This document shows positions 8,061-14,775 of a DNA stretch of 14,775 nt, piece by piece (position 1 is the first letter of the stretch; each line of letters opens with the position of its first letter). Position numbers and translations under genes: made by a program. The notes under the pieces are model-generated. The model searched no databases. It was not told the DNA's origin and saw only the letters and a program-made list of their open reading frames with translations. This DNA is from Clostridiales bacterium (GTDB lineage: Bacteria > Bacillota > Clostridia > Christensenellales > Borkfalkiaceae): NCBI GenBank assembly GCA_003523255.1, contig DPGH01000006.1, forward strand, positions 195,996 to 210,770, in the 5' to 3' direction.

Positions 8061-8092
8061 AAAAAGAGTTCGATTTACCCCGAACTCTTTTT
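8061..8092. terminator. Bidirectional intrinsic terminator
   Basis: Perfect 12-bp inverted repeat aaaaagagttcg (8061-8072) / cgaactcttttt (8081-8092), loop of 8. Runs of T follow on the plus strand and of A precede it, so it can act in both directions. It would end the AraC-family gene and, on the other strand, the epimerase fragment that stops at 8106. That placement suggests it was the native terminator of the epimerase gene. Confidence 0.87.
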
Positions 8093-8105
8093 AATAACGT
8101 AAGTT

Positions 8106-8522
8106 TTAAAATTTCCGCCAAACGAACTTGTTGACCACGCCCGTGTACGACTGTATTATCTTCACAACCTTTGTGGAAACGTTTTCTTCAGTATAATCGG
8201 GTACGGGGATGCCGCAATCTCCGTTTTCGTTCATTTCAACTGCCGTCGTTACAGCCTGTAAAAGCCCTTTTTCGTCTATCCCCGCCAAGATAAAACACGC
8301 CTTATCAAGCGCCTCGGGGCGTTCCGTCGAAGTCCTTATGCACACCGCGGGAAAAGGTTTTCCTATACTCGTAAAATAACTGCTCTCTCCGGGAAGCGTG
8401 CCGCTATCCGACACCACCGCGAAAGCGTTCATTTGCAAATTGTTGTAATCGTGAAAGCCCAAAGGCTCGTGCCGAATCACTCGCTTATCCAAAGCAAACC
8501 TGCTTTCCTCCAAACGCTTTTT
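8106..8522 (-). pseudogene. Remnant: 3' end of a UDP-N-acetylglucosamine 2-epimerase (WecB/CapG-like)
   Basis: About 138 codons matching the C-terminal third of non-hydrolysing UDP-GlcNAc 2-epimerases, which convert UDP-GlcNAc to UDP-ManNAc (or make UDP-FucNAc precursors) for surface polysaccharide. Seen: KKRLEESRFALDKRVI, EPLGFHDYNNLQMNA, the conserved SDSGTLPGESS, IRTSTERPEA and a normal-looking C-terminus VVNKFVWRKF followed by TAA and the terminator at 8061-8092. The usual SDSG(T/G)..EE reads GTLPGESS, so one acidic residue is changed. Everything upstream of KKR is missing: the sequence switches to an unrelated DUF4091 gene in another frame. No start codon or RBS of its own (a TTG at 8513 is incidental). 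A 3' fragment left by a deletion or recombination. Confidence 0.82.
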
Positions 8523-9653
8523 GCCGCGGTAGCCGAAACATTGTTTACTTTAACTTCGGAAACGTTGTCGCCGCCGTAAACGTTGGCGGTTATTTTGCCG
8601 TTAAGCGACGAGCGGTCGAAAGTTACCAAAACGCCCTTTTGCGCGAGCGAGATAAGTTCGGCAACAGTTTCGCGCGCTACGGCGAACGCGTCGATGTCGT
8701 TGTGAATAATGGTGCCCTGATAAATAAGGTCGTATAACTTCGACATGTTTTCGTTAAAGTCATAATCGAAAACGTCGTATTTATCGGCGAGATCTTCGCT
8801 TAAATTTTTAAGTTTGTATAAATATTCGTAATCTTCGAGCCCGTCGCGTATGGCTTCTAAACGAATAGACGCGATTGCGGTATCAAGCCCGTAGCGCGAA
8901 CCCGGGTAAATGATATATCCGTCGCCGACGGCACCCGGGAAAGCAAGCGCATCGGTCCATACGTCGCGGTAGGTATACGAACCTCCGTAAACCGACCAGA
9001 TGTTAACCGCCCAATAGTGGTTGCCCTGAATACCGTAATCCATCATCATCCAGTTCAAAGCGCGCGCTTAAAAGGTTGTCGTCGATGTGATATGCGGGAT
9101 AGGGGTTTGTGGGCTGTATGCAACCATACCACCACGAACCGTCGCCCTGTTCGGTGGCTTGCTCCAAGCGATAACGGTTGGCTTCGCTGTCATACCAGTC
9201 GTAAACGCCGCACCACGAATCGACGCCGTAATCGTCGCCGGCAACGTGGCGGTCGAGCGTTTCTTTATAGTTGGTCGTGCAAGCGTTGGGAATTTGTAAA
9301 AGAGCCGATTTTACTTTTTCTTTCGCGCCTTCGGGGAAAAGCGCGGTATCGGCGGCGAGTTCTTGTTTTAAACGCAAAAACTTCTGGTGAACAAAGCGCA
9401 CGTTTTCATATTTGCCCATGTTGGGTTCGTCGAGTGCGTTGAACGAAAGTTTGAATTTTTTAACGTAGTTGTTTTCATCCGAACTTGCGCGGATAACTTC
9501 GGTCAAAAAGTATTTAAGTCCGTTGTAATCGAACGAAGTGAAGTTTTTGCCGTTTACCTGTTCGGTTATATAAACGAAAGGCAAATCGATGGTGTTTACC
9601 CGTTCGTCTTTTGCAAAGTTAATGTGTTTTTCGATAAGTTCTTTGGTGTTACA
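8523..9653 (-). pseudogene. Broken DUF4091 glycoside-hydrolase-like gene (truncated both ends, one frameshift)
   Basis: Two overlapping frames make one DUF4091-type protein. The first (from 9653 to about 9060) reads TKELIEKHINFAKDERVNT..., then FKLSFNALDEPNMGKY, YGVDSWCGVYDWYD and DGSWWYGCIQPTNPYPAYHID. The second (from 9058) continues LNWMMMDYGIQGNHYWAVNIW, GDGYIIYPG, and SIRLEAIRDGLEDYEYLYKL, a DUF4091 hallmark, then a beta-rich tail (ITANVYGGDNVSEVKVNN). Removing one T from the TTT at 9057-9059 restores SARLNWMMMDYG, so a single-base insertion is likely. The 5' part is missing: directly upstream is a TAA and an unrelated small ORF. The 3' end runs into the epimerase fragment. DUF4091 proteins are usually large, often secreted polysaccharide-active enzymes. 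Non-functional as it stands. Confidence 0.82.
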
Positions 9654-9887
9654 TTACAGGCTGTTTGTAGCAAGCGCATATTTCCTTTGCAGGCTCATTC
9701 TTCTGCGGCAAATCGTCGTGCGATTTACGTTCAGAAGCCGAGTTACTTCGAGATAATTAAGCCCTGCCATATAGGCACATAACGTATCGTATTCAGCGGT
9801 GGTAAGTTTCATCTTCACTATAAGCCCGTCAACGACTGTATAATCGTTTTTCTGCTCATCATCGAGTATTGTTTCGGATACGCTCAA
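9654..9887 (-). pseudogene. Small helix-turn-helix ORF, probable remnant
   Basis: A 77-codon frame beginning with a TTG that lacks a Shine-Dalgarno. The C-terminal half, LTTAEYDTLCAYMAGLNYLEVTRLLNVNRTTICRRRMSLQRKYA in overlapping parts, has the spacing of a sigma-70 region 4-like or similar helix-turn-helix (a helix, AGLNYLEVTRLLNVNRTTICRR recognition unit, basic end). Such small proteins are frequent in integrated elements, but I do not recognise the family. An internal ATG (MKLTTAEYD) is an alternative start, also with a weak RBS. Its TAA is followed in the same frame by the truncated DUF4091 sequence, so a rearrangement joint lies here. An intrinsic terminator sits just upstream of its start, leaving no visible promoter. 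Confidence 0.45.
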
Positions 9888-9912
9888 ACCATCGGCAAGC
9901 GTTGCATAAATT

Positions 9913-9940
9913 AAAAGGCGAGATAGTTTTCTCGCCTTTT
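9913..9940. terminator. Intrinsic terminator, symmetric
   Basis: Perfect 10-bp inverted repeat aaaaggcgag (9913-9922) / ctcgcctttt (9931-9940) with an 8-base loop; T-runs on both strands. It is the second of two terminators downstream of the metallopeptidase gene and isolates the three-gene operon from the remnants at lower coordinates. Confidence 0.8.
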
Positions 9941-9992
9941 ATCTTATGATTATTCTATTTTAACACTTAAACCAAAATAATCTCTTGTATAA

Positions 9993-10033
9993 AATAAAAC
10001 GAACTCAAGATTCTCTCTCGGGTTCGTTTTATT
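9993..10033 (-). terminator. Terminator of the three-gene defence-like operon
   Basis: 12-bp inverted repeat aataaaacgaac (9993-10004) / gttcgttttatt (10022-10033) with a 17-base loop. On the minus strand the stem ends in GTTCGTTTTATT followed by TTATAC. It lies about 45 bases after the stop of the metallopeptidase gene. Confidence 0.72.
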
Positions 10034-10078
10034 CTTGTTTGGCTATCACATACGAAATAGCTACACTATCATTCCCGT

Positions 10079-10645
10079 TTACAGCCCCTCATTTTTGAAT
10101 GCCACCTGCCATTCATTCACTATTCTATCAAATTCATTGTTCTGATACGCTTTAGGGACATAAAGATATTTAACTTCACCGTACTTGTACATCATTACGG
10201 CATAAGCATACGCAAAGGCATCCATCTCCATATCTTGCATGAAATAGCCCATATTCTCTTTACCTTCTTTATTCAAAGCGGTTACATAGTTATTCTCTTC
10301 CTCCGACCACTTCTTTGCAAGCTCTGCATTATTACATTTTGTCGGATCGTTTCGATAATCTTCAATTTCCAAATGTTGATAGATATGGCGTATTTCGTGT
10401 AGAAGAAAATATTCAATATGTAACGGTTCATTTTGCAGGAAAGAGAAATCAACAGCAGCAATATTCACGGTAACAATATTAGTCTTTTTGTCACAGCACG
10501 CAAAAATTGCAACTCTTTCATCGTAGCCAAATCTCCATTGAATTGTTTGGTTTGTTCTATAAAACCTAACATCAGAGTTTATTATATCGCTTATAATCGG
10601 TGAATATTGCTGCCGTAAAAGTTCAAACAGTTCTTTTTCTATCAT
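10079..10645 (-). CDS. Putative HEXXH zinc metallopeptidase, third gene of the Gabija-like operon
   Basis: 188 residues, no signal peptide or membrane segment, so cytoplasmic. The zincin motif HEIRH (His83, Glu84, His87) sits in a hydrophobic helix (EYFLLHEIRHIYQHL). About 50 residues later EMDAFAYA (Glu140, Asp142) offers the third ligand in the gluzincin-like H-E-x-x-H ... E-x-D-A pattern, reminiscent of ImmA/IrrE-type peptidases, although overall similarity is not obvious. A cytosine-rich or DNA-binding domain is not visible. ATG at 10645 overlaps the helicase stop by ATGA, so translation is coupled; a modest AAAGGG lies ~12 bases upstream. It may activate or restrain the nuclease/helicase by cleaving a partner, or cleave host or phage protein; no target is evident. 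It is not a core Gabija component as I know the system. Role in defence is inference from position. Confidence 0.75.
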   Translation of the reverse strand: MIEKELFELLRQQYSPIISDIINSDVRFYRTNQTIQWRFGYDERVAIFACCDKKTNIVTVNIAAVDFSFLQNEPLHIEYFLLHEIRHIYQHLEIEDYRNDPTKCNNAELAKKWSEEENNYVTALNKEGKENMGYFMQDMEMDAFAYAYAVMMYKYGEVKYLYVPKAYQNNEFDRIVNEWQVAFKNEGL

Positions 10646-12384
10646 ATGTTTCTATTGCCCTTTTCTATAAATTCTTTATATGTCACAATATTCTCTTTTC
10701 CAACCATATTTTCTAAATAATTTCTAAACACATCATCAACCGGAATCGAAATAAATATAAATAATCTCTTTTTGGGACGTGAACAACACACATAGAACAG
10801 ATTTCTATTTCTGATATAAGATGCCTCTTTGTCAGTTGGATAACCATTTTTAATCATCGGAATGTATTTTTCAAATTGATATTGATTCCACCCCCTACTA
10901 ATAACAAAGACAACATTATCGTATTCTTCACCTTTTACACCATGTTCAGTTGAAAATTCAGATTCCGGATACAAAAAACTAATTGCTGACAAAAATTGAG
11001 TGTAATCTAAATCTAAAAAATCCTTTATGGTAGTGTTGCTATAAGCAGTCTCAGGTGCCGAATAATACAAGTCATAATAGTCCTCAATTTGTTGTGGAAT
11101 CGGAATAAGTTTAGAGTCTAACACCGTTTTCAATACATCAATACTCTTTTGAAAACGTGTTATTGTCAATCGTTCTTGTAATGCTTTCCAGCATATTTTT
11201 TCTGCCTTCTTGTTAATTGGATATCTTTTTACCTTCAACGTATCAAAGAGTAACTGCATATTATTTTCTGTAAGAGCCTCATATACAGGCTCAACAGTAT
11301 TCATAAAAAACAATAAAAAGACATCTTCTTTATCTTTCAACCCATCCGAAATAACATCCAGCAATTTATCATAACCTTGTTGCGAAGCCAAAACTTTGTG
11401 AGTTATCATTAGTATTTTTAAGTTTTCTTCAGACCCTGTAATATTATTCTCTATCTGATCTTTCAGCTTTGATAACCTTATCTGAAACTCTTCAATTGGC
11501 AACTCATCTTTAAAATTACGGTCCGTTCTTCGCTGACCTTTATAATCGTCACAAGTAATAACTGTTATCTCACCATCAAACCCATCTATTGCTGACCGTT
11601 GCGGTAAATCCGGACGAATAAAATTTAACATCTCAACAATTTTAGGAGCTGATCTAAAATTAGAACCCTTTTTAATTTCTTTGATATTTTCATGTTCTAT
11701 AAGACCACAAGCCTTATTGGATTGGTATATAGTTTGCCACGCGTCACCAAAGAAACCGAATTGCGGACCTACACCTTTAGAAATGAAATATTCTATAAAG
11801 CGCTCAACAATTGACTGGAATGAGTCTTGATACTCATCAATTAATATCAACGGATATTTGTCACTAAAAATCTTTCGGAATTTCGCATTATCCAATAAAG
11901 TGTTAAAAAGAGAAATAACATCGTCATGATACAAGTATAAAATTCCATTCTCTTGGTATCTGTGCCCTAATGTATACTGTATCTCCATTATTTCTGTCAT
12001 GTCACATTCTTTAGGTTGTAGCAGTTCATTAGAGGAGATAATTTTTTTTAACGCACTCTGATATTGCTTAATGGCATTCCACGCAAACGAATGGATCGTC
12101 GACGGCAAAATAAATGAATCTTTATCAAGCCTTTCCGCTATAACGTCAACAGCAGCATTTGTATATGTAATGCAAACAACATTTTGTTTCTTTTTTTGGA
12201 ATTCTGACCATTTGTTCGCCTGTATCCATTCGATAACTCTATTAAGAGAATATGTTTTCCCCGAGCCCGCACCCGCTTCAACGCGAAAAGACAATCCTTG
12301 CTTAATGGTATCAATAATTATCTCATCAACCTCATCCGCTTCAGCTTTAGCTATTGCATAATTAGTCTTTACATCTTCACTCAC
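10642..12384 (-). CDS. gajB: UvrD/Rep-like superfamily 1A helicase, GajB-like
   Basis: 580 residues from a GTG at 12384. ATP-dependent DNA helicase/translocase motifs in order: Walker A GAGSGKT (38-44), Ia CITYTNAAVDVIAERL, STIHSFAW, motif II DEYQDS (183-188), motif III FGDAWQTIYQ, motif IV NFRSAPK (Arg244), motif V HGVKGEEYDNVVFV (near 481) and motif VI FYVCCSRPKKRL (Arg536). All catalytic residues are present. The frame can extend to a GTG at 12402, but AGGAGG (12393-12398) lies inside that extension, 8 bases before the chosen GTG. It is longer than the founding GajB (about 500 residues). The stop of the OLD-nuclease gene is only ~20 bases upstream, and the metallopeptidase overlaps its end, so this is the middle gene of an operon. 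In Gabija, GajB works with GajA to degrade or nick phage DNA and deplete nucleotides; that role is transferred from the family. Confidence 0.88.
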   Translation of the reverse strand: MSEDVKTNYAIAKAEADEVDEIIIDTIKQGLSFRVEAGAGSGKTYSLNRVIEWIQANKWSEFQKKKQNVVCITYTNAAVDVIAERLDKDSFILPSTIHSFAWNAIKQYQSALKKIISSNELLQPKECDMTEIMEIQYTLGHRYQENGILYLYHDDVISLFNTLLDNAKFRKIFSDKYPLILIDEYQDSFQSIVERFIEYFISKGVGPQFGFFGDAWQTIYQSNKACGLIEHENIKEIKKGSNFRSAPKIVEMLNFIRPDLPQRSAIDGFDGEITVITCDDYKGQRRTDRNFKDELPIEEFQIRLSKLKDQIENNITGSEENLKILMITHKVLASQQGYDKLLDVISDGLKDKEDVFLLFFMNTVEPVYEALTENNMQLLFDTLKVKRYPINKKAEKICWKALQERLTITRFQKSIDVLKTVLDSKLIPIPQQIEDYYDLYYSAPETAYSNTTIKDFLDLDYTQFLSAISFLYPESEFSTEHGVKGEEYDNVVFVISRGWNQYQFEKYIPMIKNGYPTDKEASYIRNRNLFYVCCSRPKKRLFIFISIPVDDVFRNYLENMVGKENIVTYKEFIEKGNRNI

Positions 12385-12392
12385 AACTAAAA

Positions 12393-12398
12393 CCTCCT
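12393..12398 (-). promoter_or_regulatory. Shine-Dalgarno AGGAGG that decides the helicase start
   Basis: Minus-strand AGGAGG followed by 8 bases and GTG (12384-12382). It falls inside the longer open frame that begins with GTG at 12402, arguing for the shorter 580-residue protein. Confidence 0.8.
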
Positions 12399-12403
12399 GC
12401 ACA

Positions 12404-14386
12404 TCATACTAAAACCTTTTGATTATTCAACCACACTAACCCGTTTTTTATGTACGCCGGTACAGCATAGTTTGGGTTATCATAAATAAGATTTAATGCA
12501 AAATCTGTTTTGCTTTTTTCTTTGAACTCGAGGTTTACCTCTGACGGCATGTCGGACAATCCATAATAAGAACGATTTACATTTCTCAATGCTTCTTCTA
12601 AAGATCTGCCACATAGACCTTGCTCTTCCGTTTGGAATTCAATATGACAATTACCTATCGTTTTTCTCTCATCTTTTAAGTCAATCACATCTGACAAGGC
12701 AATTATATCTTTATCTTCTTCAGTATTACCATCAAGTTTACGAAGTTCCCGCATCCACCACTTTATCGTTGAGTTTGATGTAGTATTTCCTTCACTAACA
12801 AGCGCTTTGGTCCGTCCATCGCTTATAGAATCAATATCCGTCAAAATTAAACACGGGACTCCTAAAAAATTCATGAATGGAATAAATTTATATGCATACG
12901 CTCCTCCAATTTCAATAAGAGAATAATACTGAGCCGGAAGTTTATATTTTTGCAAATCAAACAACCCTTCTTTGTCAGATTTTTCTATCATATCTGGCAG
13001 CAAAAGTCTTTCTGAAGCTCCTTCTACAAAAATAATTTTATCTGCAAAAAAAATATCACATCTGCTAAGAGTAAGATATTTTTTAATAAAGCTTACATTG
13101 TCCGGGTCTTTCTTTGCAAAAGTTTTCAAATTTTTATAAACGACGCCGTTATTCGTCCTTTTGGCATATCGTATTTTTGAAAAATCGACCGTATTTGTTA
13201 TATGCGCAGAATGCGATGTCAAAAATGTTTGAATATGCACATCAGTAATTGCTTGTAAAAACTTTTCTAAGTATTCCGCAAATGCACGTTGCATTTGTGG
13301 ATGCATATGCGATTCTGGCTCTTCAATAAATAACAATGGGATGCAAGCATTATCTCCTTGCTTAATTTTTTGCGAATAATCTGCCAATAAAAACTCAATT
13401 TTAATTAAATTTCTATATCCTAAACCATTATGTGAACTTGGTAATGCCTCGTCTATCGTGTCTGATATATACGTAAGTTTAGTATTGCCCATTATTTGCT
13501 GATCAATTTTTAATTCCGTGCTTACACCAAGCTGCAATTCTTCAGCATTTGGATAACCAAAACCAACTGCTTTATTCACAACAGAACTAAGAAGTTCATC
13601 GCTCCGCTTTTGAACAGTTTTATTTGCATTATCCACAACTTCTCTTAAAGTCTTAATCTCCGACGATATTTCAGAAGATAACTCATCAACATTAACACTA
13701 AAATAACTCGATATTAATTTTGCTAAAGAATCCTTATCCTTTTGCATTCCATCTTCCCCCAATTCTCGTTCCGCATGGATTGCAAAGAACGGAAACAAAG
13801 ATGCTAATTCATTCTGAGTTTTAGTCTGTATGTCTTTATCATCTTTGGGATTAATAGCATATATTTTCAATCCAAAAATTTTAGCAAAACTTGCTTTGAA
13901 AATATCGCGGATTCTTTCCAAATTAGGCGTAAAAACTCCATCTGCATAACAAGCCGCTTCAAATAATTCAAACAGGGCTTTTTCGTCTAGTTTCAAACCA
14001 TATTCCGCTCTAATCAATACAGTCGTAGTATCCACATCTACATCTATTATAAATGGAGATAATGCACCTAAATTAGAATCAGGATCATCAAGAGAGTAAT
14101 CTATTGTAAATTCAACCGATGTTACTTCTAATTTTTGGTTTAACTCGTCAAATGAAATATCTTTTTTCATAAATGAGGTTATTAAATTAAACAATCCCTG
14201 TCTTTTATTCAACGGATAATCGTCAAAAGATAAAGGGTTGTTTTCTAATACATTTTCAATAATGTCCATACAAGATGTTTTAGCAGTATTATTTCGACCA
14301 ACAATTAGCGTCATACTGCCGTCAACATCCATCCAAGCATCGACAAGTAACCGATAGTTTTTAATGTAAATTTTCGTTAATAACAT
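12404..14386 (-). CDS. gajA: OLD-family ATPase/TOPRIM nuclease, GajA-like (class 2 OLD)
   Basis: 660 residues. N-terminal ABC/SMC-type ATPase: IYIKNYRLL, Walker A GRNNTAKT (30-37), a coiled-coil-like middle (about 225-265), signature-like HNGLGYRNL (319-327), Walker B LLFIEEPESHMHP (352-363) and switch His LTSHSAH (389-395). C-terminal TOPRIM: FVEGASER (453-460, Glu455), LTDIDS (515-520, Asp517 and Asp519) and the late FQTEEQGLCGRSLEEAL (584-600) typical of OLD nucleases. An adjacent UvrD-like helicase defines class 2 OLD, i.e. Gabija, where GajA is a DNA nickase regulated by nucleotide. Oddity: the last Gly of Walker A (GxxxxGKT) is Ala35. ATG at 14386 follows AGGAG with 6-base spacing. Longer than founding GajA (about 580). 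First gene of the operon. A Septu PtuA is excluded by the TOPRIM; a stand-alone class 1 OLD is unlikely given the helicase. Function in phage defence is inferred. Confidence 0.88.
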   Translation of the reverse strand: MLLTKIYIKNYRLLVDAWMDVDGSMTLIVGRNNTAKTSCMDIIENVLENNPLSFDDYPLNKRQGLFNLITSFMKKDISFDELNQKLEVTSVEFTIDYSLDDPDSNLGALSPFIIDVDVDTTTVLIRAEYGLKLDEKALFELFEAACYADGVFTPNLERIRDIFKASFAKIFGLKIYAINPKDDKDIQTKTQNELASLFPFFAIHAERELGEDGMQKDKDSLAKLISSYFSVNVDELSSEISSEIKTLREVVDNANKTVQKRSDELLSSVVNKAVGFGYPNAEELQLGVSTELKIDQQIMGNTKLTYISDTIDEALPSSHNGLGYRNLIKIEFLLADYSQKIKQGDNACIPLLFIEEPESHMHPQMQRAFAEYLEKFLQAITDVHIQTFLTSHSAHITNTVDFSKIRYAKRTNNGVVYKNLKTFAKKDPDNVSFIKKYLTLSRCDIFFADKIIFVEGASERLLLPDMIEKSDKEGLFDLQKYKLPAQYYSLIEIGGAYAYKFIPFMNFLGVPCLILTDIDSISDGRTKALVSEGNTTSNSTIKWWMRELRKLDGNTEEDKDIIALSDVIDLKDERKTIGNCHIEFQTEEQGLCGRSLEEALRNVNRSYYGLSDMPSEVNLEFKEKSKTDFALNLIYDNPNYAVPAYIKNGLVWLNNQKVLV

Positions 14387-14445
14387 TTTCTACTCCTGTA
14401 ATAACCAATATTTCATTTGATCCAGTTCCGCTTTTAGTTAATTTA

Positions 14446-14474
14446 ATTATACCATATTTCGTCATTTCTTTCAA
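14446..14474 (-). promoter_or_regulatory. Predicted promoter of the gajA-gajB-peptidase operon
   Basis: Minus strand TTGAAA (14474-14469), 17-base spacer, perfect TATAAT (14451-14446) with an extended -10 (TGG just before it). Expected transcription start near 14439, giving a leader of about 50 bases. No operator-like palindrome stands out in the leader, so expression may be constitutive. Confidence 0.78.
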
Positions 14475-14497
14475 GTCGTTTTGGCAACAGATAGAAA

Positions 14498-14525
14498 GAA
14501 GTCCGAAACAGACGTTTCAGACTTC
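14498..14525 (-). terminator. Intrinsic terminator after the serine recombinase
   Basis: Inverted repeat gaagtccgaaac (14498-14509) / gtttcagacttc (14514-14525), loop of 4. The single non-complementary pair becomes a U-G wobble in the minus-strand RNA, and TTTCT follows on that strand. It lies directly after the recombinase stop and just upstream of the operon promoter, separating the two transcription units. Confidence 0.75.
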
Positions 14526-14532
14526 CCCACTT

Positions 14533-14775
14533 TTAGATATTTTCGTGTATTTGCATTCCGCCTTTTAGAACGATGATAATCGAATTGTCTTTCATAACTC
14601 GGATATACTCAACAAGGCGACGAATCGTCACATCGTTATATTCCGAAAAATCAAGACTGTCGGCTGACAGGCATTGCTTTATATTTTCTATTTCTGCATT
14701 TACTTTTTCGTTTGAATCCACCCTCCCTTTTATAATTTCAAGTTGCTCTCGTAAAACAACCATTTGAGAACTCAA
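14533..14775 (-). CDS. Serine recombinase, C-terminal end (5' part outside window)
   Basis: The frame is open to the window edge; 80 codons plus stop are visible. It starts with a coiled-coil-like stretch (VVLREQLEIIKGRVDSNEKVNAEIENIKQ split over 4-32), as in the coiled-coil/zinc region of large serine recombinases. It ends with the characteristic tail YNDVTIRRLVEYIRVMKDNSIIIVLKGGMQIHENI, seen in parts as TIRRLVEYIRV and IIIVLKGGMQI (pattern: R-x-L-V-E-x-I-x-V, then I-x-V-x-F/L-K-G-G). These enzymes integrate and excise mobile elements. The catalytic resolvase domain lies beyond the window, so intactness cannot be judged. It is in the same orientation as, and directly upstream of, the Gabija-like operon. 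Confidence 0.75.
   Translation of the reverse strand: MSSQMVVLREQLEIIKGRVDSNEKVNAEIENIKQCLSADSLDFSEYNDVTIRRLVEYIRVMKDNSIIIVLKGGMQIHENI

Noticed and set aside
8165..8190. tggaaacgttttctt as a CcpA catabolite-repression site
   Set aside because: It lies inside the coding part of the epimerase remnant, not near a promoter, and matches the consensus only in part.
9017..9442. Plus-strand open frames of 141, 70 and 131 codons over 9017-9782
   Set aside because: They lie antisense to the DUF4091 and HTH remnants, whose translations show clear family motifs; the plus-strand products are Arg/Cys-rich or hydrophobic with no recognisable pattern.
12384..12402. GTG at 12402 as the helicase start
   Set aside because: The strong AGGAGG lies downstream of it and is correctly spaced for the GTG at 12384.
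12404..14386. OLD protein as Septu PtuA or as the ATPase of a PARIS/retron-type system
   Set aside because: A TOPRIM domain is fused in the same protein and a UvrD-like helicase follows, which fits Gabija rather than those systems.
1..14775. tRNA/rRNA genes or a CRISPR array
   Set aside because: I saw no cloverleaf-like segment with a T-loop sequence and no regularly spaced direct repeats; a tRNAscan or CRISPR finder run was not possible here.

Overview
The window looks like a piece of chromosome from an uncultured Firmicutes/Clostridia-type bacterium. The evidence is compact genes, strong AGGAG-type ribosome binding sites, TTGaca/TATAAT promoters, intrinsic terminators with T-runs, and moderate GC with frequent cgc/gcg/tac codons in the first two thirds. 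No 16S gene or other strict marker is present, so the lineage stays a guess.

Layout. (1) 1-4247, plus strand: the 3' three quarters of leuS (leucyl-tRNA synthetase), overlapping by ATGA a complete P-type ATPase of unassigned ion specificity. They end at a bidirectional terminator (4371-4405). (2) 4427-6667, minus strand: the last ~70 codons of a serine recombinase (remnant), trmB (tRNA m7G46 methyltransferase) with a variant motif, and a GH37 (trehalase-like) glycosidase whose start codon and RBS are one base out of frame with its body. (3) 6668-7910: a divergent promoter region with a perfect GGGTAAA-A-TTTACCC palindrome, then an AraC-family regulator. Regulator and glycosidase form a likely local sugar-utilisation pair. 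(4) 7911-9887: a gene graveyard: inverted repeats, a terminator, the 3' end of a UDP-GlcNAc 2-epimerase fused out of frame to a broken DUF4091 glycosidase-like gene, which abuts a small helix-turn-helix ORF. (5) 10079-14386, minus strand: a visibly more AT-rich three-gene operon with its own promoter: an OLD-family ATPase/TOPRIM nuclease (GajA-like), a UvrD/Rep-like helicase (GajB-like) and a small HEXXH zinc metallopeptidase. (6) 14533-14775, minus strand: the C-terminal end of another serine recombinase that continues beyond the window, closed by its own terminator.

The main point of interest is region 5. OLD nuclease plus UvrD-like helicase is the architecture of the Gabija anti-phage system (class 2 OLD). 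Here a putative protease is translationally coupled to it as a third gene, and the nuclease has Ala in place of the last Gly of its Walker A motif. The serine recombinase next door, the decayed genes on the other side and the change in base composition suggest a horizontally acquired defence module in a hotspot. Function is inferred from motifs only.
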